Below are positions 1-12,270 of a DNA stretch of 64,000 bases, in pieces. A model generated the notes under the pieces. It was not told the origin of the DNA, searched no databases, and saw only the letters and a program-made list of their open reading frames with translations. The position numbers were made by a program, and so were the translations under genes. Within the stretch, counting starts at the first letter, position 1. Every line of letters starts with the position of its first letter. Source of the stretch: Schistosoma mansoni (lineage: Eukaryota > Platyhelminthes > Trematoda > Strigeidida > Schistosomatidae); the NCBI RefSeq assembly GCF_000237925.1, contig NC_031496.1, forward strand, positions 5,253,340-5,317,339, given 5' to 3'.

Positions 1-651
1 ATACTTAAAGCGGACCAGTAAGCGTAATATCTTAAGAATGTAATGCACTCGTAGCAATAATCAAAGGATTGAAACCAACAAAAGCATTTTAAAACACACG
101 AATCATCAAACTTCTTTTAAGAAAACGTATCTTCCCCGTTTCCCATTGAGCTAGAGAGCGCGTAGGACTTCTTTCCATTTGGTAGGAACCGAAAACACAC
201 TAGAGTGAGTTAGCTCAGAAACTTTGATATGAAATTTATTATTGATATAACTAACAATTTTGCAAAGTCTAAATACTTGACATAATGCTTGTTAGCTGAA
301 TGAAAGACATCCTGAATGTATTCTCCTTAAATCTTAGATTCTACTTAGTTTTGTAAGTTATAGGTTGTCATAACGTGCGCCTATCCGTAAGTAATATGTT
401 TCAAAGTACTTGTTCGTGGATTTTTTATGCATGAGAAGGGTCAACAATATGTCACTCAGGTCTTGGAGCTTATCAAGGTTTTTCTCGAATTTACTGAGAT
501 TTATTGAGATGTGACAATAAAGTTTCTCTTAGATGGAAGCTGTTTAAAACATTTTTTTCAATTTAGAAACTCGATCACTGAAGTAACAGCTGTGTTGGAA
601 GTATGAAAAGTGCTAACAGTCATAAATGCATTCATCTTTTATAATTAATGG
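1..651. other. no gene recognised
   Basis: AT-rich sequence with stop codons in all frames and no motif that I recognise. The right edge (about 640-690) carries the 3' tail of the CR1-like LINE that follows. Confidence 0.5.
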
Positions 652-3390
652 CTTTATTCAATATTATATTTTGGTACAATATAGAAGGTAGTTCAACAAG
701 CTTTTTTTACTAAAAAACAAAAAAAGGAAATAAAAAAAAGTGAAAAAACCGGAGTCTGCACAAATTATCAAATTTGAGATATGCTTAAGAATACAGGCTA
801 TTTCCTAGGTCAACTCTAACAACCTGTTCGCCACGGAGTATATTTGCTGGGTAAGGTATTGCAGAACTTTTATCGATTTGCTTGCGTTCATGGATTTTAA
901 AGTATTTACGTCTCGTTCTACCAGAAGATATACAAGAAGAAAGATATGAATGAAGTAGATGGTTAGTATCTGATACGATAACACCTGCCAGGAGTTTGCA
1001 AGACCTAAGATTTCTACCCACAACCATATTTAATAATGACCTCAAATGATTCACCACACACCTTGCTAACTACCTTCAGCACTCTCCGCAGTACAGAAAA
1101 GTCTTTTAAAAGCCCAGGAAAGGATAATGGAGAACAGTATAGAATAGTAGGTAATATGCTAAAATTTGTAAATTGTAAGAGTAAATGGCGAGTAATCCCA
1201 TAAGCATGTAGCCTCTTCATGTAGTAAGTCAAACGATAAACCTTTTTCGATAACAGTAAAACATGAGAAGACCAAGAGAGATCAGAGTAAAGAGTAACAC
1301 CAAGTAACCGACCTTCGACACAGTGTTTATCAAGAAGTCTCTATTGCCACAAGCATTATGGAATCCCAAAATAGTGTATAGGTTCTGTCGATGTCTCAGG
1401 CTACAGTTAACAGCTTGACATTTAGATGGATTGAGTAAAAGACTATTACCAACAGACCACCATTCAATACGAGACAAAAACTCGTTCATTTCTACGGGAT
1501 GTAAGGAGGTAGAAATTGGCATACATACAGTGAGGTCGTCCGCATATTTCACAGAAGTGTTTCTGTGGAAGATGGCAAATCATGTAGAAAAAAGGAGAAA
1601 GGGAGAGGTAAATTAACAGCTCCTTGTGGGACACCATCATTATACAGTAGAGACGTTGAACATTTTCCTCCAAACACAGTGTACTGTTTTCTACAAAAAA
1701 GGTAGGAACATAGCCAATTGGTTATCCCGCTGGCATTGTTGACGCTCATCAACTTGTTAAGTAAGAGGTGTCTTGGAATAGAATCGGAAGCGCATCGAAA
1801 ATACTTTTGACCCTTTTCCACGTTGAACACTATATTTTGATGCAGAACAGCGACGGCATCTAAGATGACTCTTATGCATCTGTAAGCAAACTGATAAGGA
1901 TCACTATGCTCTTTGAAAGCATGTTGAAGTGGTTGTATCAATAATTTTTCCGTTATTTTAAGGGAAGGTGAAGTTATTGCTATGGGTTTAAATTCCACAT
2001 TTTTACCGCCAGTTACTTTCTTAGGTATAGGTATTATCTTCAACTTTCTCCACAATTTTGGCATGAGAATGATCTGTTAAAGATATTCGTGAATGGATAA
2101 TATAGAACGTCAGCACATTTTTTAAAAGGCGGTTTGAGATACCATCAGGTCCTAAACATTGGGATGAATTAAGTGATTAGGGACATTTCCGAACATTTTT
2201 TTCAGTGAAACTAGGAACACAATTATTCTTCAAACCTGTGGATATAGGGAGCATGACGTCAGATGACTGACGTACAAAAGACTTATTTAAGTCACAAACA
2301 TTCAGCTGGTTATCGCTTCTAATCTGTTTCTCCCCTGTGAGTTTTTTAAAGAGTTTCCACAAACTTGAGGAGTTTTTAAAAGATAGGAGTTTCTGAGTTT
2401 GAGCGTCTAATCTCTAGGTTTATTTGACCATTTAGCTTACTACAACAGTTTTTCTTCTTGTTCATTCCTTCTTTTATCCTCTGTAGTCGTTTTAGTTGTG
2501 AAGATGTAAGTCAATCAAAACTTAAAACAACGATTTCAGTGGGACAAGGAATATATAAATCGAATTTAGGATAACAAGTGATAACATCAGTAGTGTTTTC
2601 CATTTAGTCATCTGTAAATAATTCCCAGTTAGTCGTACGAACCATGTTTTTCAGATTTTGAATATTTTCTGAGTAATTCCCATATTTGACTTCCTTCATC
2701 TGATGTAAGAGTGTAATCTTCTCATGCTTTCCATATACTTTAGGTAGAACACGAATTATACAGTGACCCTAGCTAGACATTGGAGCATGTTTATGGGTCA
2801 CATATGTACCCACATCATTATTAAAAACTAAGTATAAATGAGGATCCAAACGACGGAGAAAATCTGCTACATTTTAGTTACCTAGTGATGAAAGGAAGTT
2901 GCAGTCACATGAATTGAAATCACTATATACAATTAAAAGTTAACCACTGAAAGAAGTAACAGCAAATTCAGTGAATTCATCAGCAAAAACAGATAGTGCA
3001 GATGCTGTGCAGTCTGGAGTCACGCAGATGTTGGTAACATAAACATATTTGTACTTATTCAAGTGTTTTCCACGGCATCTTAAAGTTAGACAGTCGATCA
3101 AGTCATTTTAAAACTTGAAACAAGCAAAACTAGATCGACACCAGTCAACGTTTACAAACGTAGCTTCACCACCGCCACACCTCTTTAATTGCGTGATCGA
3201 TCCTGATGATCAATGTTGAAATCACGTAGTGATACTAAGCAATCGTCCTGTAAATCAGTTAACTAAGATTCTTGAATTGTGATGAAACCACAATTAGGAT
3301 ACATGTTTTGACCTAGTAGGAACTGCAGATAGTCCACCTTGTTAGTTAGTGATCGGCAGTGAGAATTTAGCAGAGCAGGAGTCGACATTT
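652..3390 (-). mobile_element. decayed CR1-like LINE, nearly full ORF2 length
   Basis: Read on the minus strand. The endonuclease region starts near 3390 with a peptide beginning MSTPALLNSHCRSLTNK, followed by many stops and frameshifts. A segment at 2177-2362 (WKLFKKLTGEKQ) precedes the reverse transcriptase. The RT fingers and palm lie at 1549-2064 (IPIPKKVTGGKNVEFKPIAI, then GVPQGAV), and the catalytic YADD is at 1229-1552 (MKYADDLTVCMP) in another frame. The C-terminal domain is at 785-1232 (LLAGVIVSDTNHLLHSYLS). The 3' end (about 652-680) contains TATAATATTGAATAAAG on the minus strand; the same tail recurs near 39200 and 57380. Family knowledge: schistosome SR1/Perere CR1-clade LINEs have this APE-RT layout. 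The element is inactive, with several frame changes and internal stops. I see no target-site duplication. Confidence 0.8.
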
Positions 3391-4402
3391 AATTAATGTT
3401 TATTCTCTTTAATGCATATTGCCAACCACCACGATGTCTCTTATTGTACCTTTTTGTAATTGTTGCAGCGAAAGTACTCAAGGTTTTCATAAACACGCCT
3501 GTATAGTTTATGCGATTAACAGACATAATAAGGTGTTAAAACAAATAAAAACAGACAACTTGTTGAAACATTTAGATAGCAGAAACAGGCAACCCAGATA
3601 TTCAGGGAGGCCTATCTAATGTAGTGGCTAAATTCATATTCCTTTTAATCAGAAACATTTTCCCAGCTCTGATTTAAACGATTCAAATGTTTTACACTAC
3701 AATCAATGGGGAATATAATACTGTCTGTGTTCGCTAGTTAGAGGTATTCGAAAAAACCTCCGAACTAAGATTTCGTGGCAGCCACATTAAAATTATTTTC
3801 TTCCATACCTGAAACTCATTGAAACAAGACTGACTGTTACGAAACCCAAGAATAAGATCTAATAATCAGGTCCTAATTGAATGAAATGTGAATGACCCAC
3901 AAACCAATTCTGTATGACGTTTCATCACGGTTACTATTTTAATATTTAGTATATAGGCAGGTTATTCTATTACACGAAACATCAGTCATCGTTCTTTAAT
4001 TTAAAATCATTCAGACGCTTCAACTACTAATTTGTTCTCCTGGCTAGCCATTACCAGGAGACTTCGTATCACTGTATATCATCCACCAGTGAACATTAAT
4101 TTTCTTCATTTTGACCAATAAAAAGTCACTCCTCAATCAAGAGTCCTCTATGACATTGATATAAATAATATATTATATCATAATTAATCAAACTAGGATT
4201 AAGTGGCTGTGACAAGGATAATGCCTACTTTTGTGGATTCTGTTGCATTTTTCTTGAAAAGTATTGTTGATGCTTGTTTTTAAATTTCAGTAACATATGG
4301 TAATTTTTTATTTCAGGTTAACCAATATAAAATTATTTCATTGAGAGTTTGGCACTGACAAAAAGCTGTGTAAAATATCTAGAATGGGACTAAGCTTGAT
4401 AG
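3391..4402. other. no gene recognised
   Basis: AT-rich spacer. A short plus-strand open frame at 3419-3619 is Cys-rich near its start (CNCCSESTQGFHKHAC), but it has no supporting context and runs against the LINE. Nothing else is recognisable before the LTR at 4403. Confidence 0.4.
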
Positions 4403-4727
4403 TGAGGATACAACGGATATTCTAGTTTTACAACTGGATACCAGTAGTATCTTCTATAATCGATCGTTCCCGACCAGAGGAAATCAGAAGTCAGACGAGA
4501 AGAGGCAGGAAAGATATATTTGATACGTCACCAATATGTCGAGGACCTTTTCTATAAGCTGGCTAATGAAACGTAGGAGCTGTGTCCCACGCTGTGTTGA
4601 AACGTGATCTGGTGCGGATGCATGACCGAAAGCCTTCAGCTAAACAAGTCCACTTAAACAACGTGGTCAGCATCCAATGTCGAACACTTAATGAGCTATT
4701 GATTTTGGGGAATTATTTACAGCTACA
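4403..4727 (-). repeat. LTR of the partial copy
   Basis: About 325 bp. On the minus strand it runs from TGTAGCTGTAAATAATTCCC to a CA end. It aligns over its full length with the LTRs at 6952-7277 and 11941-12266, and the purine-rich tract follows on the internal side as in the whole copy. Confidence 0.9.
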
Positions 4728-4892
4728 GATCACTCCCACCCTAGTGAGGTAGTGATGCCCCTAAGACGTGACCAGCCAGAAGTTTAAACCCACGAGTTTG
4801 TCGTTGGTAAACACTCTTCTGATAGCTTGCTTCGTTTAGCAGCGTCTGGTCGTCTTTCCTTAACTATGGGACAATATGTACACGTAACATAA

Positions 4893-5092
4893 NNNNNNNN
4901 NNNNNNNNNNNNNNNNNNNNNNNNNNNNNNNNNNNNNNNNNNNNNNNNNNNNNNNNNNNNNNNNNNNNNNNNNNNNNNNNNNNNNNNNNNNNNNNNNNNN
5001 NNNNNNNNNNNNNNNNNNNNNNNNNNNNNNNNNNNNNNNNNNNNNNNNNNNNNNNNNNNNNNNNNNNNNNNNNNNNNNNNNNNNNNNNNNNN
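4893..5092. other. assembly gap (200 N)
   Basis: A run of N lies inside the partial LTR-element copy. The whole copy has about 450 bp more between the flanking points than is seen here, so either the gap length is nominal or this copy is shorter. Confidence 0.99.
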
Positions 5093-5345
5093 CGGTTGTC
5101 GTGTAGGGTACTACAGGTGTAGCAGCTGTGTCGTTTGCTTGTACCGAAGGAAAATCGACGTAGCTAGGGTTTCCTTCTAGGTACGCCGCTTTGAGTCGAT
5201 CGATACTGATGATATCGTTCGTACCGTTCTTATCGACTACATAGTACTTAGGTTCGCGTTGAAGAACTTTGAAGGGTCCTTCGTATGTTGATTCGAGAGG
5301 TCGTCGATGTGAGTCTCGACGAACGAAGACGTATGTACTATGTCG

Positions 5346-6947
5346 AGTCGCGTTTGACTATGATCACCACTACAATAAGATTACGCGCCCATAAACGACT
5401 TGGTTCCCTCGATAACTCGCAAACCAGAAGACTGTACGTGGTCCAGATAGAGTATATTTATTGGCAATCCCGTGGTAACGAATGAATACTGAGACGTGCC
5501 AAAGATTACAGGCAATAAGAGCAGAGCGTAAGAAAGTTCGAACCAACAGGATGGATAGCGGAGCGAAATGTGACTTTGATACAGTTAAATAACAACGAGT
5601 ACGGTAAAACAATCACTGGTACAATTGGTTATAATAATAGTTGTTTCCATTATACAAATCGTGATCTTGTCGACAAAAGCAGGTCACTACAGTATAACAC
5701 GTCTAATGTTGGCCTATTTTCATAGTTAAACAAATGCCAAAAATATAATCACCATAGTACCTTGAAACAAGCTAAATGTATGCTCTTCCATGAGTCTTTC
5801 TTTTTCAGTTTCCTTTTCAGAGTTTGTGCACTATTTTTATTAGGTTGATTTAGCGCTTTACAGGCAATTAGTCATATAGTTTGTAAGCTAAATCAACCGT
5901 TTTCGAGGACTGGGAAAAGGTTTTCCGCCAAACAAATTAAGTCGTGCACACTATGGGTACTGTCCAAATAGCCATCGATGCAAAAGCTTCTGTCTACAGC
6001 TTCCTGAACATCATTATTCATCTCTTCATCAAACGTGTCTTTAGTCTTCGCATGAGCAAAGCTAGCAAAAACAGAGAAGATATTTCGTCAAATGGATAGT
6101 TTGTCAAACAAAATTTCATAGATTTTGGTCTTATTTCCCCTTTCTTACATCACAACAGGAGTAACCCTCCTCTGTATCTCTAAGAACTTCACTTGAGGAA
6201 ACATCCCTCCAGTATCAATGGCTAATATCAACTTGCCTTATTTAAATCGTAAAACACTCATCAAACCATTTACGATATACAATCCTCTCGAAAGTTGATC
6301 ATTGAGGAAAGAACTCTGATGAATACCAACGCCATCAAAGATAACTCCTAACTCTCTGGCTTTTCATGGGCAATAATATAATGATCTGTAATGTACCAAC
6401 AAACCTATTTCTAGTCCAGAAATTTTTCCCTAGCTTTGATGATTTGGACTTTACTTAGATGTTTACCCATCACGGCCCGATATTTTCCCAGTAGTTCATT
6501 ATCCCTCACTAATCTCTCTAAACTCTGGCTTCCGTCTAGCTGGTTCGAAATTCAGTAACACATACTTCCAAAATAAACCGTCAAGCTAGAAAATTAAAAT
6601 CTACTTCCCAAGTTCACTCGTTCTTTACTTAATGTCCCTTGAAAAGCTCATGCAAGTCCTCTCACTCGTGATTTCTCAATCTTTAAAGCTTCCATAAAAT
6701 ATCGTATATTGGAGGACAATGACTCCAATCAACTTGATGTACTGATCTATTTGTTCTCTTAGAACCCATTATCATTCAACCTTGATAAACATGCACACAG
6801 AATGGACTTCCGTGTCACTTTGACATTGTTGTAAGACCTAGTGTGTTACTGAGGAGTTACATAGAATCCTCTTAATGCTTCTACTAATAAAGCTGATGCC
6901 CAGTTAGTTGCTCTGCATCACCTATCGGTAGCTGATTGATCGCATTA
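5346..6947. other. no gene recognised; LTR-like stretch at 5352-5699
   Basis: The stretch 5352-5699 has TG...CA ends and a minus-strand AATAAA, and reads like a solo LTR of another family. No matching target duplication is visible, so this is weak. The remainder to 6947 is unassigned; the minus strand has short peptide-like stretches broken by many stops and no recognisable domain. Confidence 0.3.
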
Positions 6948-6951
6948 ACGG

Positions 6952-7277
6952 TGATGATGCAACGGATATTCTAGTTTTACAACTGGATACCAGTAGCACC
7001 TTCTATGTTCGATCGTTCCCAGTCAGATAGAAATCAGAAGTCAGACGAGAAGAGGCAGGAAAGATATATTTGATTCGTTACCAATATGTCGAGGACCTTT
7101 TCTATAAGCTGGCTAATGAAACGTAGGAGCTGTGTCCCACGCTGTGTTGAAACGTGATCTGATGCGGATGCATGACCGAAAGCCTTCAGCTAAACAAGTC
7201 CACTTAAACAACGTGGTCAGCATCCAATGTCGAACACTTAATGAGCTATTGATTTTGGGGAATTATTTACAGCTACA
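6952..7277 (-). repeat. 3' LTR
   Basis: 326 bp, TG...CA ended. It is about 99% identical to 11941-12266. It is flanked outside by ACGG and inside by the purine-rich tract. Confidence 0.95.
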
Positions 7278-7281
7278 GATC

Positions 7282-7292
7282 ACTCCCACCCT
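7282..7292 (-). other. polypurine tract
   Basis: Minus strand AGGGTGGGAGT, a few bases inside the 3' LTR. This is the expected position for the plus-strand primer of an LTR retrotransposon. Confidence 0.7.
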
Positions 7293-7796
7293 AGTGAGGT
7301 AGTGATGCCCCTAAGACGTGACCAGCCAGAAGTTTAAACCCAACGAGTTTGTCGTTGGTAAACACTCTTCTGATAGCTTGCTTCGTTTAGCAGCGTCTGG
7401 TCGTCTTTCCTTAAACTGAGGGACCAAAATGTACAACGTAGCAATAAAGAAATATAGTACAATGAAAATTTCGGTTCCCTGAGAAACTTCGTCGTTCTTT
7501 TCCAGCCGTCCTGGAAAAGAGGAAAAATAAAACGTGTGAGTGCATGTCGAAAAATACACTCGTACTTGCGTAAGGACACAAGATGAGCGGAAAAAATAAA
7601 CTGATACACTTACAAACAGTGTAAAAGCGATCGGAAAAAAAGGTTTTCTTTTGGTTTTTTTCAATATATAAATATATATATATATACGCTCAAAAAAATT
7701 TTTTTTTTGTTTTTTTTTATATAAATAAAAAAATGAGCATATTAAAAAAAATTTATAATAAACTTTGAAAGGGTAATTCAAGATAAAGCTTATGTC
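7293..7796 (-). other. 3' untranslated internal region
   Basis: Noncoding segment between the pol stop and the polypurine tract. It contains a (TA)n run near 7667-7686 and T/A homopolymers at 7690-7750. Open frames here are low-complexity and not credible genes. Confidence 0.6.
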
Positions 7797-10700
7797 CTAC
7801 GTGCAATATTCGTTAAGATGTTCTGGAAATCTTACTCGTCTTCCAGAACGCGTTGTTTTAGGTTTTTCTATCGACGTTGACGAAGTATCAAGTTGTGTGT
7901 CGGTTGTCGTGTAGGGTACTACGAGTGTAGTAGCTGTGTCGTTTGCTTGTACCGAAGGAAAATCGACGTAGCTAGGGTTTCCTTCTAGGTACGCAGCTTT
8001 GAGTCGATCGATACTGATGCTATCGTTCGTACCGTTCTTATCGACTACATAGTACTTAGGTTCGCGTTGAAGAACTTTGAAGGGTCCTTCGTATGCTGAT
8101 TCGAGGGGTCGTCGATGTGAGTCTCGACGAACGAAGACGTGTGTACTATGTCGTAATTCGGGTTGAACGAAAACATCAGTTGATTGAGGTCGAGTGTGAG
8201 CAGGTTTAACTGAACGCATAGCGTTTGTAAGCCTACTCGTGTAAGAGTTTAGATCCATGTTCAATGAAGAAGCTGAAGGATCCACGAATTCTCCTGGGAG
8301 TCGGAGTGTCGTTCCGTAAACGAGTTGAGATGCCGTGTATCCAATGTCAGCTTTCACTGCATTGCGGATACCTAGCAAGACGAGTGGAAGAGCGTCTGTC
8401 CACTGTGAAACGTTTGAAGCTGATAATGAAGCTTTTAGTTGTCGATGAAAACGTTCTACCAACCCGTTTGCTTGTGGGTGGTAGGCGGTCGTTCGGAAGC
8501 GCGTGATTCCTAATAGTGAGGTCAGACAACGGAAAAGTCCAGATTCGAATTGGCGTCCGCGGTCTGTAGTGATTGTGGAAGGGCAGCCGAAATTTGCTAC
8601 CCATCGTTCGACGAAAGCACGGGCCACGGTTTCAGCAGTAATGTCCTTAATCGGTACTGCTTCTGGCCATCGAGTGAAACGGTCTACGCATGTTAGGAGA
8701 TATGAGTATCCGTTCGAGTCGGGTAAGGGTCCTACTAAATCTATATGGACGTGGTCGAAACGAGCGTCAGGGGTTTTGAAAGAGCCTAAGGGACATTTGT
8801 TATGTCTTATGACCTTAGATTTCTGACAGCTTACACAGGAGCGTGCCCACTCCCTCACGTCTTTATTCATGCCAGGCCAACAAAAGCGTTCGACTATAAG
8901 TTCGATTGTTGCACGAGCACCTGGATGAGAAAGATTGTGCAACGTATTGAAGACGTTGCGGCGATAATGTTTTGGTACAATTGGACGATCCCTACCTGTA
9001 GATGTGTCACAGAGTAAGGTTTCCTTACCTGTTCCCATCTGCCTAATACTTAGTTTAAGAGTTGTCGAGGATAACTCATGCTGAAGATCAATGTCTTCTT
9101 TCTGAAGCTGAGCGAGTTTAAGAAGGTCGATTCCTTGGAAACTGTTCAAGGAGCTAATTCGAGACAAGGCGTCTGCGACTACATTGTTTGCTCCAGAAAT
9201 ATGTTGTATGTCTGAAGTAAACTGCGAAATGTAGTCGAGTTGTTGAGACTCTCGCGGTGAGTACTTGTCTGAGGACGAACTTAAAGAGAAGGTAAGAGGT
9301 TTGTGATCGGTAAAAAGCGTGAATTCTCTTCCTTCGATGGAATGTTGAAAATGCCGTACAGCACAATACATAGCTAGGAGTTCCCTACCGAACGTGCTGT
9401 ACCTAGATTCCGCGTCTAACAACCGTCTCGAGAAAAATCCTAGAGGTTGCCATGAGTTGTTAACCCATTGTTGTAAGACTGCTCCGATTGCTGAGTCGGA
9501 TGCGTCTACTGCGATACTAATGGGCGCTTGAGTGTCCTGATGAGCAAGCAGGGTTGCTTTAGCGATGTGTTCCTTAACTGTGGAGAATGCTTTACGGGCT
9601 GTGTCGTCTAAACTAATTGATTTTGCATTTCCACGAAGCTGGTCGGTTAACGGTTTCATAAGGGACGCGCATTTAGGTATGAACCGTCTATAGAAACTTA
9701 CAAGTCCGTTAAAAGTTCGTAAGTGCTTGATCGTGATCGGTTCTGGGTAATCCAGAATGGCCGCCACTTTGCTCCTAAGGGGTCGGATGCCTTGGGCATC
9801 AATAGTGTGTCCTAAGAAGTCTAAGGAGTTAGTTGCGATTTGGCATTTCTGAATGTTGACAGTAATGCCATGCCTTTGGAGTCGATCGAAAACAATGTCC
9901 AGATGCTTGAGATGTGATTCTCTGTCCGGACTTGCTATTAGACAGTCATCAACATACGCATGTACGAAGTTGAGACCTCGGAAGACGTCGTCTATAAACC
10001 TTTGGAAGGTTTGAGCCGCATTTCTTAAACCAAAAGGCATTCGTAGAAATTCGTAAAGACCGAAGGGAGTGATGATGGTGGTTTTAGGAATGTCGTCAGG
10101 TGCCATCGGGATTTGGTTATAAGCTTTAACCAAGTCGATTTTCGAAAAGACAGTTGTACCTTTCAAGGTAGCTGTCAAATCGTGAATATGAGGCAGCGGG
10201 TAACGATCGGGAATGGTTTTAGCATTCAGACGCCGATAATCACCAGTTGGCCGCCAATCATTGCTGTCCTTTTTAGGGACCATGTGCAATGGGGATGCCC
10301 ATGGACTATTCGATGGTCGAATTATCCCTAGGTCCATCATGTGGTTGAATTCGTTTTTAGCTAACCTAAGCTTCTCGGGAGCGAGTCTTCGGGCTTTCGA
10401 AAATACAGGTGGTCCTGTAGTCGAGATGTGATGTGTAACATTGCTGGTTACACAACTTAATTTCGATTGCGATTGGTATATCCCGGGGTATTTGTCGAGT
10501 ACTGCTTGGTACAAGGGGTCTATGGCGTGCTTAATCGTGACTGGGGATAACCTGCAACCAGAACAAGGAGTTACGCAAACGGATAACTTAGTGTTTCCGT
10601 CTATTAACCTTCGTGCGCGTGTGTCGATGAGTAGATTGTGGTGTTGTAACAGGTCTATACCAATGATTGGCATAGAGACATCTGCAACCACGAAAATCCA

Positions 10701-10880
10701 GTGTATGGGTTTGCGTAAACCCACGTTAAGGTAGACGTACCTTTTACCGTAAGTAGCGATCGGCTTTCCGTTTGCCGCCTGTAAACTTAAAACAGACTCG
10801 CGAAGTCTGTCGTCGAGATTTGCTGGAAGAACGCTAACTTCTGCGCCAGTGTCGACGAGGTAGCGAACTTTCGTAGTCAC
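7797..10880 (-). CDS. pol: Pol polyprotein (protease-RT-RNase H-integrase) of the LTR element
   Basis: An open frame of 1027 codons in Gypsy order. The aspartic protease begins near residue 8 ([12 protein letters not shown]). The reverse transcriptase runs from about 170 to 350, with [26 protein letters not shown] and the catalytic YVDD near 310. RNase H begins near 455 ([14 protein letters not shown]). The integrase has an HHCC zinc domain ([13 protein letters not shown]) near 650-690 and a catalytic core with D in HIDLVGPL, D in [10 protein letters not shown] and E in [11 protein letters not shown]-terminal tail follows. The upstream gag frame differs, and Gypsy elements are known to express pol by frameshift or read-through. 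The frame looks whole. The first ATG is used here for lack of a better mark; the true N terminus probably lies in a Gag-Pol product. Confidence 0.93.
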   Translation of the reverse strand: MTTKVRYLVDTGAEVSVLPANLDDRLRESVLSLQAANGKPIATYGKRYVYLNVGLRKPIHWIFVVADVSMPIIGIDLLQHHNLLIDTRARRLIDGNTKLSVCVTPCSGCRLSPVTIKHAIDPLYQAVLDKYPGIYQSQSKLSCVTSNVTHHISTTGPPVFSKARRLAPEKLRLAKNEFNHMMDLGIIRPSNSPWASPLHMVPKKDSNDWRPTGDYRRLNAKTIPDRYPLPHIHDLTATLKGTTVFSKIDLVKAYNQIPMAPDDIPKTTIITPFGLYEFLRMPFGLRNAAQTFQRFIDDVFRGLNFVHAYVDDCLIASPDRESHLKHLDIVFDRLQRHGITVNIQKCQIATNSLDFLGHTIDAQGIRPLRSKVAAILDYPEPITIKHLRTFNGLVSFYRRFIPKCASLMKPLTDQLRGNAKSISLDDTARKAFSTVKEHIAKATLLAHQDTQAPISIAVDASDSAIGAVLQQWVNNSWQPLGFFSRRLLDAESRYSTFGRELLAMYCAVRHFQHSIEGREFTLFTDHKPLTFSLSSSSDKYSPRESQQLDYISQFTSDIQHISGANNVVADALSRISSLNSFQGIDLLKLAQLQKEDIDLQHELSSTTLKLSIRQMGTGKETLLCDTSTGRDRPIVPKHYRRNVFNTLHNLSHPGARATIELIVERFCWPGMNKDVREWARSCVSCQKSKVIRHNKCPLGSFKTPDARFDHVHIDLVGPLPDSNGYSYLLTCVDRFTRWPEAVPIKDITAETVARAFVERWVANFGCPSTITTDRGRQFESGLFRCLTSLLGITRFRTTAYHPQANGLVERFHRQLKASLSASNVSQWTDALPLVLLGIRNAVKADIGYTASQLVYGTTLRLPGEFVDPSASSLNMDLNSYTSRLTNAMRSVKPAHTRPQSTDVFVQPELRHSTHVFVRRDSHRRPLESAYEGPFKVLQREPKYYVVDKNGTNDSISIDRLKAAYLEGNPSYVDFPSVQANDTATTLVVPYTTTDTQLDTSSTSIEKPKTTRSGRRVRFPEHLNEYCT

Positions 10881-10927
10881 ATCCGTGACATATAAGAGAC
10901 GGCTGTGTTCGCCGGCTACGGTTGCCG

Positions 10928-11761
10928 TTAACGCGTGCCGGCTGGGAAGTTTCCCGAACTGTTTTTCGTGTCACTCGATTTTGGGGTCGGATAATTGCAA
11001 GGTTTCCTGCAGTTTCTGGAAAACTTACCGTACTGGTTATGATACCAGCACCAGTCGGGATTGTCTGTCTCTCGTGGTCGAGAGCCAGATCGTTTACGTG
11101 AGGCGCTTCTACGCGGGGTTTTTGACCGACTACGGTCATTGCGAACTCTAAGATATCGTGTAAGCGTGTGACATAGTTCGGCCATGTCAGTCGAGGTCGA
11201 TTGGGGTTTTTCTTTGACGGAAAAAACCTCGGCCTTAGAAGATCTAGTGATTTCCAAGATTCGATCGGCAGATGCAGCTAGTTCATCTATGGCATTGTTT
11301 TGAAATGAAACAAGCACTGCCTGCACCTGTTGAGGGAGTTTAGACAAGAAAAGTTGTCTAAATAGGCCATCATCGAAAGTTCGTTGGCCGATGACTTCTC
11401 TCATTCTAAGCAACATGTCTGTCGCAGAACCATGTTGCAAGTCGATATTGTTAAAGAGTTGGTCTAACCGTTGTCGATCAGTTAGGTCTCCGCGTTTTAA
11501 AATCGATAGTTTAAGCGTTTCGTAAGGTTCGGGAACATCACTAATAAACATACTAGGTGTTACGTACCTGTTAAACTCGCGCGGTAACGCCTTAACTACC
11601 GCGAGGAAACGTGTGCGCGAGTCCGTGATTCCGTGCATGCAAAAATCGGCTTCTGCATAGCAGAACCAGGACTCGATATTGTCGGGCCAAAATGGCGTTA
11701 ACTGAATCGAAATAGGGGGAATAGACTTTAACTTAAAAACCTTGGGTGAGTGTTCCGTCAT
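10928..11761 (-). CDS. gag: Gag-like protein of the LTR element
   Basis: A 277-codon frame starting at the ATG nearest the 5' leader. It has a capsid-like region with the Gypsy Gag pattern ([18 protein letters not shown]), then a basic Arg/Ser-rich stretch ([18 protein letters not shown]). Near residues 230-250 it has a zinc box C-x2-H-x9-C-x3-C ([18 protein letters not shown]). The CHCC order, instead of CCHC, is a known trait of CsRn1-clade elements. Gag packages the element RNA into virus-like particles in the family. The frame looks whole. Confidence 0.88.
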   Translation of the reverse strand: MTEHSPKVFKLKSIPPISIQLTPFWPDNIESWFCYAEADFCMHGITDSRTRFLAVVKALPREFNRYVTPSMFISDVPEPYETLKLSILKRGDLTDRQRLDQLFNNIDLQHGSATDMLLRMREVIGQRTFDDGLFRQLFLSKLPQQVQAVLVSFQNNAIDELAASADRILEITRSSKAEVFSVKEKPQSTSTDMAELCHTLTRYLRVRNDRSRSKTPRRSASRKRSGSRPRETDNPDWCWYHNQYGKFSRNCRKPCNYPTPKSSDTKNSSGNFPAGTR

Positions 11762-11921
11762 ATTAATATAGATAACGAAAAATGTCTAATTAAAATATAT
11801 CCGAGAAAAAAAATTCGCGAAAAAAGTATATCACAATATATAAAATTCAAATAAAGAATAACAATGAATAATAATATTCCAAAATGGAACAGACTCACAG
11901 TATATTGACTTGGTGTACCAG

Positions 11922-11939
11922 ATCACGTCGGGTTCACCA
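11922..11939 (-). other. primer binding site, tRNA-Trp type
   Basis: On the minus strand TGGTGAACCCGACGTGAT starts one base inside the 5' LTR. Its complement closely matches the 3' end of eukaryotic tRNA-Trp plus CCA, as recalled from known sequences. tRNA-Trp priming is a trait of the CsRn1 group. Confidence 0.75.
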
Positions 11940-11940
11940 A

Positions 11941-12266
11941 TGATGATACAACGGATATTCTAGTTTTACAACTGGATACCAGTAGCACCTTCTATGTTCG
12001 ATCGTTCCCAGTCAGATAGAAATCAGAAGTCAGACGAGAAGAGGCAGGAAAGATATATTTGATTCGTTACCAATATATCGAGGACCTTTTCTATAAGCTG
12101 GCTAATGAAACGTAGGAGCTGTGTCCCACGCTGTGTTGAAACGTGATCTGGTGCGGATGCATGACCGAAAGCCTTCAGCTAAACAAGTCCACTTAAACAA
12201 CGTGGTCAGCATCCAATGTCGAACACTTAATGAGCTATTGATTTTGGGGAATTATTTACAGCTACA
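11941..12266 (-). repeat. 5' LTR
   Basis: 326 bp, TG...CA ended, partner of 6952-7277. ACGG follows on the outer side. Confidence 0.95.
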
Positions 12267-12270
12267 ACGG

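Larger units (their letters stand above)
4403..5345 (-). mobile_element. partial second copy of the CsRn1/Boudicca-like LTR element
   Basis: A fossil copy in the same orientation as the whole element at 6952-12266. It has one LTR (4403-4727), the adjacent 3' internal region (4728-4892), a 200-N assembly gap (4893-5092), and then the last part of pol and its 3' flank (5093-5345), which aligns with about 7899-8150 of the whole copy. Beyond 5345 the similarity stops, so most of the internal region and the other LTR are missing. It is truncated. Its LTR differs from the LTRs of the whole copy at a modest number of sites, which suggests a separate, somewhat older insertion. Confidence 0.85.
6948..12270 (-). 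mobile_element. Gypsy LTR retrotransposon, CsRn1/Boudicca-like, looks whole
   Basis: A fossil provirus-like element on the minus strand. The 5' LTR is 11941-12266, then come the primer binding site (11922-11939), gag (10928-11761), pol (7797-10880), a polypurine tract (7282-7292) and the 3' LTR (6952-7277). The 4-bp target duplication ACGG lies at 6948-6951 and 12267-12270. The two 326-bp LTRs differ at about three sites (about 1%), so the insertion is recent. The primer site matches the 3' end of eukaryotic tRNA-Trp, and the Gag zinc box is of CHCC type. From family knowledge, both are marks of the CsRn1 clade known from liver flukes and schistosomes (Boudicca). The gag and pol frames look uninterrupted, in different frames. 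Whether it is active cannot be told from sequence. Confidence 0.93.

Noticed and set aside
3419-3619. Cys-rich plus-strand frame resembling a zinc finger
   Set aside because: Short, opposite to the adjacent LINE, with no conserved spacing and no splice context.
5352-5699. Possible solo LTR of another family
   Set aside because: TG...CA ends and AATAAA are present, but no target duplication and no second copy are seen; kept only as a remark.
7311-7781. 156-codon minus-strand frame in the LTR element
   Set aside because: Composed of Lys/Phe/Ile runs from TA and T/A homopolymers; it lies in the 3' noncoding part of the element.
8264-10734. Several plus-strand frames of 70-107 codons
   Set aside because: They are antisense shadows of the pol frame.
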